64,000 nt of DNA from Antedon mediterranea (lineage: Eukaryota; Echinodermata; Crinoidea; Comatulida; Antedonidae), in NCBI RefSeq assembly GCF_964355755.1, contig NC_092680.1, forward strand, positions 10,085,001 to 10,149,000, given 5' to 3'. The notes beneath the pieces were generated by a model. The model saw only the letters and a list, made by a program, of their open reading frames with translations, ran no database searches and had not been told where the DNA came from. Made by a program: the position numbers and the translations under genes. This document shows, one piece after another, positions 12,601-24,600 of this stretch; within the stretch, counting starts at the first letter, position 1, and each line of letters starts with the position of its first letter.

Positions 12601-15600
12601 GACACAGGCTCTTGCTTACTTCTGAAGCAGTGGCCAGCAAATCGGTTCCTTCTCTCTCTGATTTTTTGAGAGAGATTTGGTAGATCACCGTAGAGCTCCT
12701 TGTTGGTTTTATGCTCACTCCAATGAATGTTGAAAACTGTTCGCAGCATCCTTGTATAACAGCCATCCAGGCTCTTTCAATTTTTTTGGTGACTGTCCAG
12801 GATTCACATCCATTTAGAAGGACTGATTCTACCGTGGCTGCGAAGATGCGATACTTTAGCGATTTGGGCAGAGAGCTGACTTCCCGATTGTCTTTAGCTT
12901 ACAACATGCTCTCTCTTAGCTTATATCCTGCTCTGTACTTGACATCCAAGCGCCAAGATATTTGAAATCGTGTACTTCATGAAGGATGGAACCATCTTTT
13001 GTTTTGATAGAGACTGGTTGCGTTTGGTTGTAGGTCATGTATTTGGTCTTCTTGGTGTTCATTGCTAGCCCCACAGATGCTACTGATGCTTCCACTCTGT
13101 ATAGAAGGTCTTGTGCCTGATGTACTTCCTCTGACAGGAGGGCAATGTCATCAGCAAAGTCTAAGTCTGTGAGTACTTTTGGGCCAACTCTCCTGCTTTG
13201 CCTCCTAACAAGCTGGAAACCAAGTTCTTCCTCTTTTCCATCTATTGCCTTCCTCATTGCATAATCAAGAGCAATAACAAAAAGATATGGAGCTAGAGTG
13301 TCTCCCTGAAGTACCCCCGCTAGAATGTTAAAAGTCTCAGTATCTCCGTCAGGTGTGACCACTTTAGCCTTAGTACCTTGATACATAGTCCCAAGAGCAT
13401 CAACATTCTCTCTTGAAATTCCATACGCCTTAAGAATTTAAAGCATCTTCCCACAGTGAATAGTGTCAAATGCCTTCTTAAAGTCGATGAATGTGATGAT
13501 AGTAGGCAAGTTGTTCAATTTTACACCTTCTATTATGCGTCTTAAAGCAAGAATGTGGCTTACAGTTGTTCTCCCTTCTCTAAAGCCATTCTGGTTTGTG
13601 CGTAGATGATCATCAAGCTCTGGTCTGATTCTGTTGAGTATCATTTTATTAAAGATCTTGACGACAATTGAACTTAGACTGATGCCTCTGTAGTCCCCTG
13701 ACTTGGCTATCGGAATGATGTTGAGGATTGACCACTGTTCAGGTTTCCTTCCTTCCAGCAGAACTTGGTTGCAAAACCCAAGGATAATATCATCTAGGTT
13801 GCATCTCTTCAAAACTTCTGGAGGAATGCCATCTTCTCCACTACTCTTCCCTTCGACAAGTGATCCTTTCGCTTTATTATACTCCTCTTGATCAAATGGC
13901 CCTACTTTGATGTCAAGTTCATTTAGGATGGGTGGTGTTTCTTGGTTTTCATGCTCAATTACCTACCGTCAGCATCGTGATACTCTATAGAGAGAACATT
14001 TTTGTACTTCAACCGGATGCAGAATTATGACGTCATAAACATGGTACCAATCGAAAAAATTGCAATATAAAAAAGTACTACTCTTCCTTTATTCGTTGTA
14101 GTATTGAGCTGGGATTTGGTATACATGGACATTTCCTCAAAGCAAGAAATGACGTCTTGAAGATGGTACCTTGGTGTCAAACAAATGTTGTCGTAATATA
14201 GCCGTGTTTGGTGTCATTTCAAAGGTCTTGACTTGGAGAATAAGAATATATACAGTAAAACCTATTTATATATATTGTTGGAAATAGCAAAAAATTACTT
14301 TGAGATTTCATAATTTACCGTAAATATGCCATTTCCGGTTTATGTGACGTAACTTTTCGGAATATAGCCATATTTGGTAGCGAGGTTATTGATGTGTATG
14401 TGACGTTACATCCCGTCTTATAACGTCATTACAGCTTCTTTTGCTGTACCCCGAGTATCGCACATTTGTGCTTGTTTTCTGTAAATAATAGTAGTGACAC
14501 TGTAGCTTTTAACCTAATTGCCTACCTCAGTGGTTTTGGTTTAAATCTCTTACCTAATAGCAAAACATTAATACTACATATCTTACATTAGTGTTTATTT
14601 ATTTCCACAATTTATTTATAATTATATTATAAAATATAAAATGAGACTAAAAAACTCAACTATTAATTATCTTTTAAAAAAAAAAGATAGTATCATGTAT
14701 GATTTATGTACTATAGTATTCTTACTATTACCTTACTAATAGTGATTGATTAGACGTGGAAAGGTTTTTCATGGCTGCAGTATGTCTATTGTCCATATAT
14801 ATCATTTTATCATTATTATATCGAATCTCTTTTTAATACTGAATATCATTCTTTATATCGTTTTAGCTCTGTAATATAAATTTTCTCTGTTTACATATTT
14901 GTTTTATCTAGATTTCAACACAATATAAAAATATTTTATATAATCTTTTAACCTCTGTCTGTGTAATATCACTTAAATATTCATTGATAAATAGATAGAT
15001 AGACATATATACTGTAACCTTCACCATATTGTTTATCATTGCAATAAAAGTGGGTTGCCCCCACAAAAGAGAAAAAAAAAGTCTATTGTCCAATTTTATA
15101 TTATTACAGCACAACACACATAAATTGAAACGGTCTCGATTTATTTTAAACTTCAATGTACTTTTTTTTTAAACTGAAAGTGTTACTAATTTTGTAATTA
15201 ATATAGTTTTTTAACATAATAATATTTCTGTTTTACTACAGATTTGCAAGCCTGGATCCAGAGTCAATCCATTGTGTTGCAGGTCAACTTGATTGCATAC
15301 TGAAGCCTCCAAAGCCTGACAGTACTGCAAGTAAAGGATTATCTAGAGGAACAGGAGAAGAACAGAGCTACTCGATAACACAAGTGTATGATAGCTTAAA
15401 TAAACAATTAAGAGCTTTGAAGGACTTACCACTTGCTGTAACCTCAGTACAGGGTATTTCTCCAACTTTTAGGCACACAGAGGTAAAAGTAATAATAGAT
15501 TTTTAACATTTATCTTGTTTCAACTATTTTAATTGTCTGTTTTAAAAAGATAAAATAAGATTATAATGTAACGGTTTTAAATAGCGACTTCATCATGTTT

Positions 15601-18600
15601 CATAATTATCGTTTTTAATATGATGCAGGTAAATAAAGTGTTAAAGTGTTCATTCTATTTCATAATAATATTTATTTTTCTCATTACTTAAAGAATGGTA
15701 AACTTTATTATGTTATTTTTCAGGTTTTTGCAGCTAAACCGACATCACTGAATACCAGAGGGAATAAGGTTCACAAGTTTGTCCAGGTTCCATCTGCAGT
15801 AAATCCATCTTCCAGTTGGGTACCTGCTCACACAAGTATGTACCTTAATTTATAATCCTGCCTATGTTGAGTGGTTAAGACAGTGCAACCGAAATTACGT
15901 AGCCATAACACCAGCAGGGGTTTGAGGCTCACTCACTCCATGGTTTTGGTGGTAGAACGAGTCTTCTCGGATAAGGACTATAAACCGTAGATCTAGTGCA
16001 CTTTAAAGAACCTAGTACATCTTTCCAGACGAGTAGGGCGTTACTCCGGTGTATTAGTACATCACAGCCACTGATCATAACTGGGCCCTGTGGTAGACCA
16101 GTCTTTGATTGAAGAGGTCGCCCAGTATAAATAAAGTATTTCAATTCAATTCATGCCCACAAACAAATATTCTAGTTTTATTTATTGTCGTCAGTGAACC
16201 TGATTTTTTGGTTGAAAATAGTCTGACTTCATGTATTTGTATATTATAGGCAGCCCCTAAAGAATTCGGCACTTTTAAAAAACATGGAAAAATTCTTTTT
16301 TTTTTAATTATATATAAGGAATAGATGTATGCACATTAATTATAAAAGTACAAAACACACACTATCACAAATTTTATGATTGATACAAACACGGTAAGTA
16401 TATATTTTTTTTGATGCCAATTGTTAGTAAAACTATTGTTTTATAGTATTAATCCAGTTTGAAGGAAGCGGACGATGGCCTGACAATGCTGAGGCAGTAC
16501 GTCATATCAAGGCAGCTTTCAATATCAAAGTAGCTGAGCTGTTACACAAGCAACACCAACTCACGACATACGCCACAGCCACTCATATTGATGTTCTTAA
16601 AGTAAGTAAAATTAGAATGACATTTATGTTTAGTATTTGAAAGTGTATTGACCATTTTGTAGTTGATGGCTTGATCTTAAACTAATTCAAGGGAAATACC
16701 CTTAAGATTTGTAATCACTTGAGGGAAATTTTTAACAATTTGATTTTAGTGAATAATCTAGTTTTAAGGGAAATATCACACTTTTAGTGTGATTGGTGAA
16801 TATGCTCAAAGGACTCAGAGGAATCTTTTCAATTATCTTTTCTATTTGCAATGACCAGTGGGAAATCAATTCAACTTTTCCAAAAACTACTGTAATCTTA
16901 CTTTCCCAGAAAAATGTCTGATTTTCAGAATTTACTTTAACTAGGAACAAAGTTCACATCATCATTTTCTATTTTAATACCAAGTTTCATATTTGACAGA
17001 TTTCAATTAGAAACGACTGACGACATAGGGGCTAATCATTTATGCATCATTGGACCTAGAAACCAAAAACCTCTGTCAAAGAATAGGCTTAATGTGCACA
17101 ATCAATTAACATTCCACTCTATGCCACATCATGTAGACATTTGTATTATAACATTTTATTGCCAAAGAAATTGAATGATAACATTTGTTTTATGTATTGT
17201 GAATAAACAAATAGAGTGTTACAGGGTGAGTGGATTAAGAATATGGATTTAGGATAAATTGGGGAAAACCAATGGAGGAATTGTAGGGAGAGTAGATTAG
17301 GAAATAGATTTATGGAGAAATCTATAGATTTGGAATAAACCATTTTTGATGGAGAATAGTTGAATAATACGTACTACAAACTCTAATCCTAATACAGTGT
17401 GCTGCCATGGCCTTCTATGTTTAAATATATTCTTTTAAACATGCAAAGGTTATGCTTTTACTAGGTTAATGCTGATGATGTTAAACTTTAAGTGTACTAA
17501 TTTGTGAATGTCATTGTCTTAAAAGCCTATCAGGACATTGGGCATTATAAGCTCCATAAATCTGTATTTTATTAATAGGTTATGAGTTCAATGTGATATA
17601 AGAACCTGCAGAATATGTTCGTACTTTAACCGAGGCTAAAAAAAGCAGTAAATTATGTTAAATTTGTTAACAGTGACATCTTCTGTAGGTCTTTTTTTTT
17701 GCATTGAATAGGAAATAGTTTAGTTCTTATATAATTCAGGTGATATATATATATATACTTTTTTAAACCAAGGCTGATAAAAGAAGTGAATGTTAAATTT
17801 GTTACAATCGAAAATAGTGTAGGACGTACGTCATAACATATTTAACATAGCAGAACTGTAATTGTATAAGGAATGATTTATTAAAATTAAAAGTTATGCC
17901 TCTTGTGACTTAATCAAGGACTTTTTCTGACTTGACTGGATAACAAATTATCATTTTAAAATACCTAAATAATTTAAGAATTTTTTTTTGTGGCAGCCAC
18001 AAGCAGTGCAATTTCCATTTTCTTGGACAATTAAAACCTTTTTTTATTGTAATCTTAGCAAATAAAGAATACATTTTAAGCTTAAAAAATATCCAAATAA
18101 ACATACAGAATTTAAACTAGAATTGAATGAATTTGACCGAAAAAAGTCTTGTGCGATTGCAACTTATTCAGAGACTTTAATTCATCTTTACCCACAAGGC
18201 ATATATGTACGATTAATACATTATCAATATCATGTAGAGTGTAGTCGTTTATGTTGTACACTGTCATTTACTTATTGTCAATAGTGCTATAAACAATCTT
18301 TAACACATGTAATATAATGTATGCTTTTAGCACCCATTTGCTGAAATACCATATAAATCTTTATTCTTTATTACAAATTGTTAACAAATTACCATTTTTT
18401 TGAATTAGTACAGTAGGTCTTGGCTACAATAACTTAATAATTGAACCAAACTAATTCCATAGTTTCAAACCAAAAATTATATTTCTTTAAATCTTTCTTT
18501 CATTATTCCACTAATTCTTAATAATATCAAAATATTTATTTTTTTTTTTTTGCTTTTTCAAAGAAGCAAACAATTATTTGATATTTCGAAATGTGTACTA

Positions 18601-21600
18601 ACTAAAATTAGTTTTCCTTTTTTGGGCGGGGTACAGTAATATAGCTAAAACTATTACTGTAATCCAGTCAAGCGTTATTTACAATTGTTCACATTACAAA
18701 TAAAATGTTATAGTTAATTATATCTCAACCATAGGTTATAATAGTAAATAACGATTATTTACCTGACGTTTCGCACACCATCAGTTGACTTTCTCAAAGT
18801 GTAGTGACACGTATGTCACCGTTGACCTCTAGATGACGGGGTCAACAAATTGGTCCACACTTGACTGAGTTTGCACCCGCCCTCATCTCTTTTAAAATTG
18901 GGGGTCTTCCTGATCCAGATGGATTCCTTAACCCAGCGTCTTAATCTGACCGATTCCCTGTCAGTGTCAACTACTTTCAAATTATCTCAATCAATAGCAT
19001 GATTTGTCTGGGCCGCATGGTCAGTAATTGCTGACTTGTTGATTTCTGTTTGCGATTGTTTACGTTGCGATCGAGTGTACGCTCGTTCCGAGACCAAATC
19101 AACAGATCGTATATCGGTGAGACAGGACGGAAATTGGGCACTTGACTAAAAGAGCACCAAAAGGACGTTAATTTGGTCTCGGAACGAGCGTACACTTGAT
19201 CGAAACGCAAACAGAAATCAACAAGTCGGGAATTACTGACCATGTAGCGCAGACAAATCACGCTATTGATTTAGATAATTTGAAAGTAGTTGACAGAGAT
19301 GGAGGGCGGATACAAACTCAGTCAAGTGTGGACCAATGTGTTGACCCCGTTATCTAGAGGTCAACGGTGACATACGTGTCACTACACTTTGAGAAAGCCA
19401 ACTGATAGTGGGCGAAATGTCAGGTAAATAATTGTTATTTACTATTATAACCTACGGTTGAGATTTAAATAACTATTACATTTTATTTGTAATTCCAACT
19501 GAATGAATCTTTTTAATGTGTTTACATTACAGTTATTGTTTTCTTAATTGTTTTTCATATAAACAAAATTTCATTGGCAGGACAGCTATGTGTTTCGTCT
19601 GGTAGTCTCTCATCGTCGTGAAGTGCACTTACTAAAGGAGGTGTCCGACTCTACTGGTCTGCTAATGCAACGTGACAATCCAAAATCTCAAGATTTAGAG
19701 AAACGTATAGTTCATCTACCAAGGCTTACAAGTGCATTGAATGGGTATATATCATTTTAATACATAAAAAGTGTCCATGGAAACTTCAACTAATACTGCC
19801 ATCTATGAGAGACCAAATAACATAAATATTTATATTGTAAGATTAAATGATATTTATAAATTTATTTCTCCAGAAAATACAGAAATAATGTCAATAAACT
19901 TTATATCCTGATAAAAGGGCACCCACACTGTAAGCATAGCATTAATTGTTGGGTCCACAAACATAAGATTGGAAAAATGAGATAAGAATATAGGAAAATA
20001 TATCTAGATGAATAACAAAAAAAATGTACATTTTTATTAGACATATATATATTACTATTTACCCTCTCTCCAAGATATTGTCTTGTAGACTGTCTGCAGT
20101 CTGTCTATCACCATAAAAAACAATGATGTAATTAAAAGCTAAAGTAATAAAGAATCATTATAACAGATAAATCCATATGCTTGGAAGACAATGTACAATA
20201 AATCAAATAAATGTCTTCTTGCAGATAAGAGAAAACAGACCCAAAAGAATTGTCTTTCCCCTCTGGGTTAATAGAATATTTTACTCGATAATACAAATCG
20301 TAATTTTTTCCCTTCCTTCTCTTGCCTTCATGAAGAATTTTTACCTACTGTAAGTTTACCAGACGAAGCTATCGTGAGTTCTTAAATTGTAATTCTGATC
20401 ATTATGTCACCTGAAGCAATTGATACAATCTTTAAAATTATTACAATGTAAATAATTAATTTCAATTAATTGTAGTGGAGCTGTATCTTGGTGGGGACAT
20501 TCTTGCCTTCCAATCCCAAGGCCAAGGGTTCAATCCTGAGCTAGTGCCAAGGTTATAACTCACAACTCTTTCAACTCCACTCCCTTAGCCTCAAATAGTT
20601 TATCCATCCTGTAATTGGCGAGTTTGTGCTCTCTGTTGGATGCGTATTTTTGGTTTTTGTTGTATTCAAATGTACATACCTGTACATGTTGCAATGAATA
20701 TGACTCTAACCAATTTTAGTGTGGTTTTCCTATCTACTTTAGTCTTCAGCAGCAGTATTCCACATTTGGTGCAACCGTGAGACTGTGCAAGAGGTGGGTT
20801 TCAGCCCAACTGCTGTCCAATCATATCTCTGAAGAGTCAGTTGAGCTTCTTGGGGCCTACTTGTACCTTTCTCCTTTACCATATCGAGTTCCAAGGTAGG
20901 TTTGTTGAGCCAAAGTTATGTCTTTAAAAACTAAACTTGTCTTCCAACATCTTCAAAGTAAATTTTATAATCAAATTAGTTTAGTGACTACCTTACTATA
21001 ATAAGATGTGAATTCATTGAGTCCTGTCCTTCAACTGGTGAACATGTACTACATATTAATCACATATTTACTGTGGTGAATGAAATCCTGCTTTAGCCTT
21101 TGCAAAAAAGCCGTATACGATCCGTATACGCTGAAAACGTATACGGATCGTATACGATTTCACTGTTTACATTATTTCCACTCTTTTGCTCAACAAAGAG
21201 TTGGCGTCGTATACGTTTAGCATACGTAACGTATACGTTGTTTATACATGATAAGAATATCGTATCATATACGAACAAACTAGGCCATTTTATAAATTAT
21301 AATAGCAGTAATGAGTAGAATAGAACTAAATAAAACATTTAAATTGTCATTACACCAAATACGTACGTAGGCTCTGGCCTAGCTAGTACCAGCCATTAGA
21401 TAGGCCTAGTCTAGTAGTATTATTAGTAAGTAGTAGGAGCTAGTACATAAGATCATATTTATTTCTATATTTATTAGATAGCCTAGGCTACCGATAAAAT
21501 TCAAACAACGTTTTTCGCAAGTAAATAAAGTATGCTAAACCGGTATACTACTAGGAGGTAGGCCTAGAAAAAACAAGGGGCCATTTTCACAAATCGACGA

Positions 21601-24600
21601 TGTTGTTTGCAGTTTTTCTTTATAAAATATGACAGAGGTCAGAAAGTGCAGCCGCCGACGACGACCGAGCGTCGCTCGGTTGCCTACAGTTCCAACTCGT
21701 GGTCGACTCGGCTCCCTGGTGGCCTGCATATCATCGGGTGAATCATCAGGTACGTCGTTCGATCCTCTCAATTCGTCATGCCACGTGCGAGCTTTGGGTG
21801 GTCAAATTACATCGTTATGTTAAACGATATTATTCCGCGACGTGTGTTGTAGCAATGGAGATGGAGTAACAATAATTCGGCAAATAATGCCGAAGAGGAA
21901 AACCATGACCCAAAACAGAAGTGGGGTCATTGTATAATAATAATAATTATTTTTTAACGATGAATACATTCGGATTTTGAATATGAAGTCGATCACTTCC
22001 GCCGAGGAAAAAAAAAAAAAACACAATTATAGTGGTGATAGTAAATACAATTATATCGAATCTCAATTTATTCCCGGTAGCGAACAGATTGAATTGCTTT
22101 CATTTATCTCAGCGGTATTTCTGCTTGGTGATTAAGAAATCATAAAACATATCTTTCTTTATTTTCATGGTATTCCAATATGTTTAAAAAATAACTATCC
22201 TCAACTTTAAATAACAAATTAAATAAGTCTACTAAACATTGTTGATTTCCCATGGACCCAACAATACCCCAACTATTTCATTAGTAATTGTTTATTTGTA
22301 ACAGTTTATTTGAAATCCTTGTCCTTTGTTAATTCAATCCTTTTTAAAGTATACACTAACAGTGCATATTCAATATTATAGTAAAACGTCAATACGTAGT
22401 TACGAGGCGGTATCAACTAGGCTCATAGTTGTTTACCACGCCAATGATATGAATAAAGCCTATCTTATTAAATAGTATCGCGCCAGCGCATATACAAAAA
22501 AAAGTTACAAAGGTTCACATATTTATATTAACGATTTTTTTTTTAAATTTACGAATGAAATAATAAAAATAATTAAATACCGCTCGGCTTATCAATGACG
22601 GAGGCATAAAAATGGGGGCGTAGGGTACCATTTTACCAGGGAGATGTAAAATAATTATTTAACAAACATTTAACTGGTTGGTTTTACTGCGTTCGCGTAC
22701 AATTTATCATTTGGATTTTTTAAGTTATATGTAGGTTATGTTAAATTGTATTTATCAGTGACAACTCTAGGAAATTTACAGCAATTAGTTCTGTATGCCT
22801 AAAATAGTAAAATGCTCTAAAATGTCGGAGCTTCTTTTTTGTATTTCTGGTTGTTGAATGTTTTTGTTGGCACCCCCTAACTCTGCAACGATGATATCCA
22901 TAATGCATCGTATTTCCATTTCACCGTTGTTGATATACTACTAGCTAGAGTAGGTTATTAAAATAATACAATATAACCAAATCTAATATATGGGGGAAAG
23001 CTAGCTAGCTTATTTTCACAATGAGTGTACCACAGACTCTTTTCCTTGGCGTATTTTTCCCAGGCCTAGTTACTCTTAGTTTACTAGAGCTGCTGCAGTA
23101 GCTATATACTGCATATTCGATATATACAATTACAATATGCCTATAGCATAGCTAGCTAGAAGTCATCGAATGTACTATCTACTTGGGCCTACTGTAACTA
23201 GGCCTACATCCCATTTTTTATTTTTTTTTTATGGTGAGTTAAAACCCGTAGCCAAAAAATCAACAATGATGATTGAAAATGAATGAAATCTGATCCATCC
23301 ATGTGATGCATGCATGCAGCGCACATAACACAGGCACGTTTTGGGCGAATTTATTTGGATCATTCCATATATATAATAGGGAGCCACATGTATTCTACAT
23401 TTTTATTAAATCGTAATTTATGGATTTTACTTACTCGTTTTAAATTTAATATACTGCGGGCCCAATTTAATATTTATTTATTTATTTCCAAGTACATTAA
23501 CATTTTGTGTGATTCACTTATTAATGGAACATACAAAAGGTAAAGAAATAGCAGAGGGGATAAACAAGGCAGAACAGCCTGGGTGGGTTTTTATGCTTGC
23601 TAGAAAAACAACGTCTAGTAAAATACAGCACCAATTTTTTTCATTCGCGAAAACTATTTTTTATTTTATTTATTTTATTCATTTCGGCAATAAACATAAA
23701 ATAATAATTACAAAAAAAAACATAAAAATATATATATATATATGAAAAACAAGACACGAGGCCGAGGAAAGACAAAAGCATTAAACAAACGCTGTCACCG
23801 GTAAGGTGTGTCTCTCCAACACATAAATAACAAATAACAAGAATATATACAAATATAGTAGACATATCATGAACTAAATCATCATAGGGAATTTAATGTA
23901 CATATACCGACTGAAAAAAAAAACAAATTGTACACTAATTATTGAAGTCAAGATGCTCCTGCCATCGTAAACGTATGCTATCGTCGTCTTGTAAAAAGAG
24001 GGACAGTCCCTTTTCGCTTGGTAATACGATGCAGTTTGTATACACGCGTCGTCGTATACGGATCGTATTTGGATCGTATAATTAGGAAATTGTTTATAAA
24101 TGATTGTATACGGTTCGTATATGTTTATTATGCGGGCAGGAACTTCCGAATTGACGTATACGTTTCGTATACGAAGTGGACTTCCTGTACGAAACATATA
24201 CGAAACGTATGTAAATCGTATACGTTCGTATACGGTTTTTTTTACTGCAGTCAATCAAGGCAAAATGCACTCATTTAGTATTGGGTGCGCTTATGTCGAC
24301 ACGAAACTCATCTGTGTCGGCATAAGCGCTCCGAGCAACTGAACGCAACTGACAGGTGCACAAAAAACGTTGACATAAGCTTAGTTCATTTCAGTAACTC
24401 TCTTTCAAATGATGATGAATGATATAAAACAAACAAATAAATAATTGTTTGTATATTGCACAGTATGTATTTCTCACTTGTAGTTTAAATTAAAATTACC
24501 TAATATAGTGTAACATTAAACACTGCTTAGATGAACTGTTTTATGAGTCAGGGAACTTTATTTTTAGGCTTAGACAAGGTAGATTATTATTACGGATGTT

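Larger units (their letters stand above)
12175..14457. mobile_element. small TIR element split by a non-LTR insertion
   Basis: The 12-base inverted ends tactcggggtac (12175-12186) and gtaccccgagta (14446-14457) enclose about 740 bases of non-coding sequence once the retrotransposon at 12411-13960 and one of its target duplications are set aside. If the element begins at ctcgggg, TA flanks both sides. The left end also forms a local near-palindrome. The right part (13971-14440) holds loosely repeated gacgtc, atggtacc and atatagcc motifs. The short TIR could be chance, so this call is moderate. Confidence 0.5.
18693..19493. mobile_element. Penelope-like element, two 3' ends head to head
   Basis: Two arms form a long inverted repeat: 18693-19105 (3' end to the left) and 19170-19493 (3' end to the right). 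Each encodes broken GIY-YIG-type C-terminal sequence of Penelope-like elements. The right arm with the spacer gives IGETGRKLGT, LKEHQKDVNLVSER and DNLKVVDRDG. The left arm, read on the minus strand, gives ITDHAAQTNHAID, DNLKVVDTDRESV, VKESIWIRKTPNF and GGCKLSQVWTNLL. Both end in a shared non-coding tail with gaaagycaactgat and cgaaaygtcaggtaaataa. Stops and deletions show decay. The right arm lacks an internal stretch that the left arm keeps. Confidence 0.8.

Noticed and set aside
18770-18800. Hammerhead ribozyme in the Penelope-like tail
   Set aside because: The ctgat and cgaaa parts are in order, but the core bases after ctgat do not fit the consensus and no stem II of normal form is seen. 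It is kept only as a question in the findings.
18977-19261. 94-residue minus-strand open frame
   Set aside because: It crosses the two Penelope-like arms and their spacer and is out of frame with the GIY-YIG similarity over part of its length. It is a by-product of the inverted arrangement.
21629-21823. GC-rich + strand frame as a possible exon
   Set aside because: It is arginine-rich and low in complexity, with equally long frames on the other strand and no similarity to any protein. It lies inside the cgtatacg-bounded interval.
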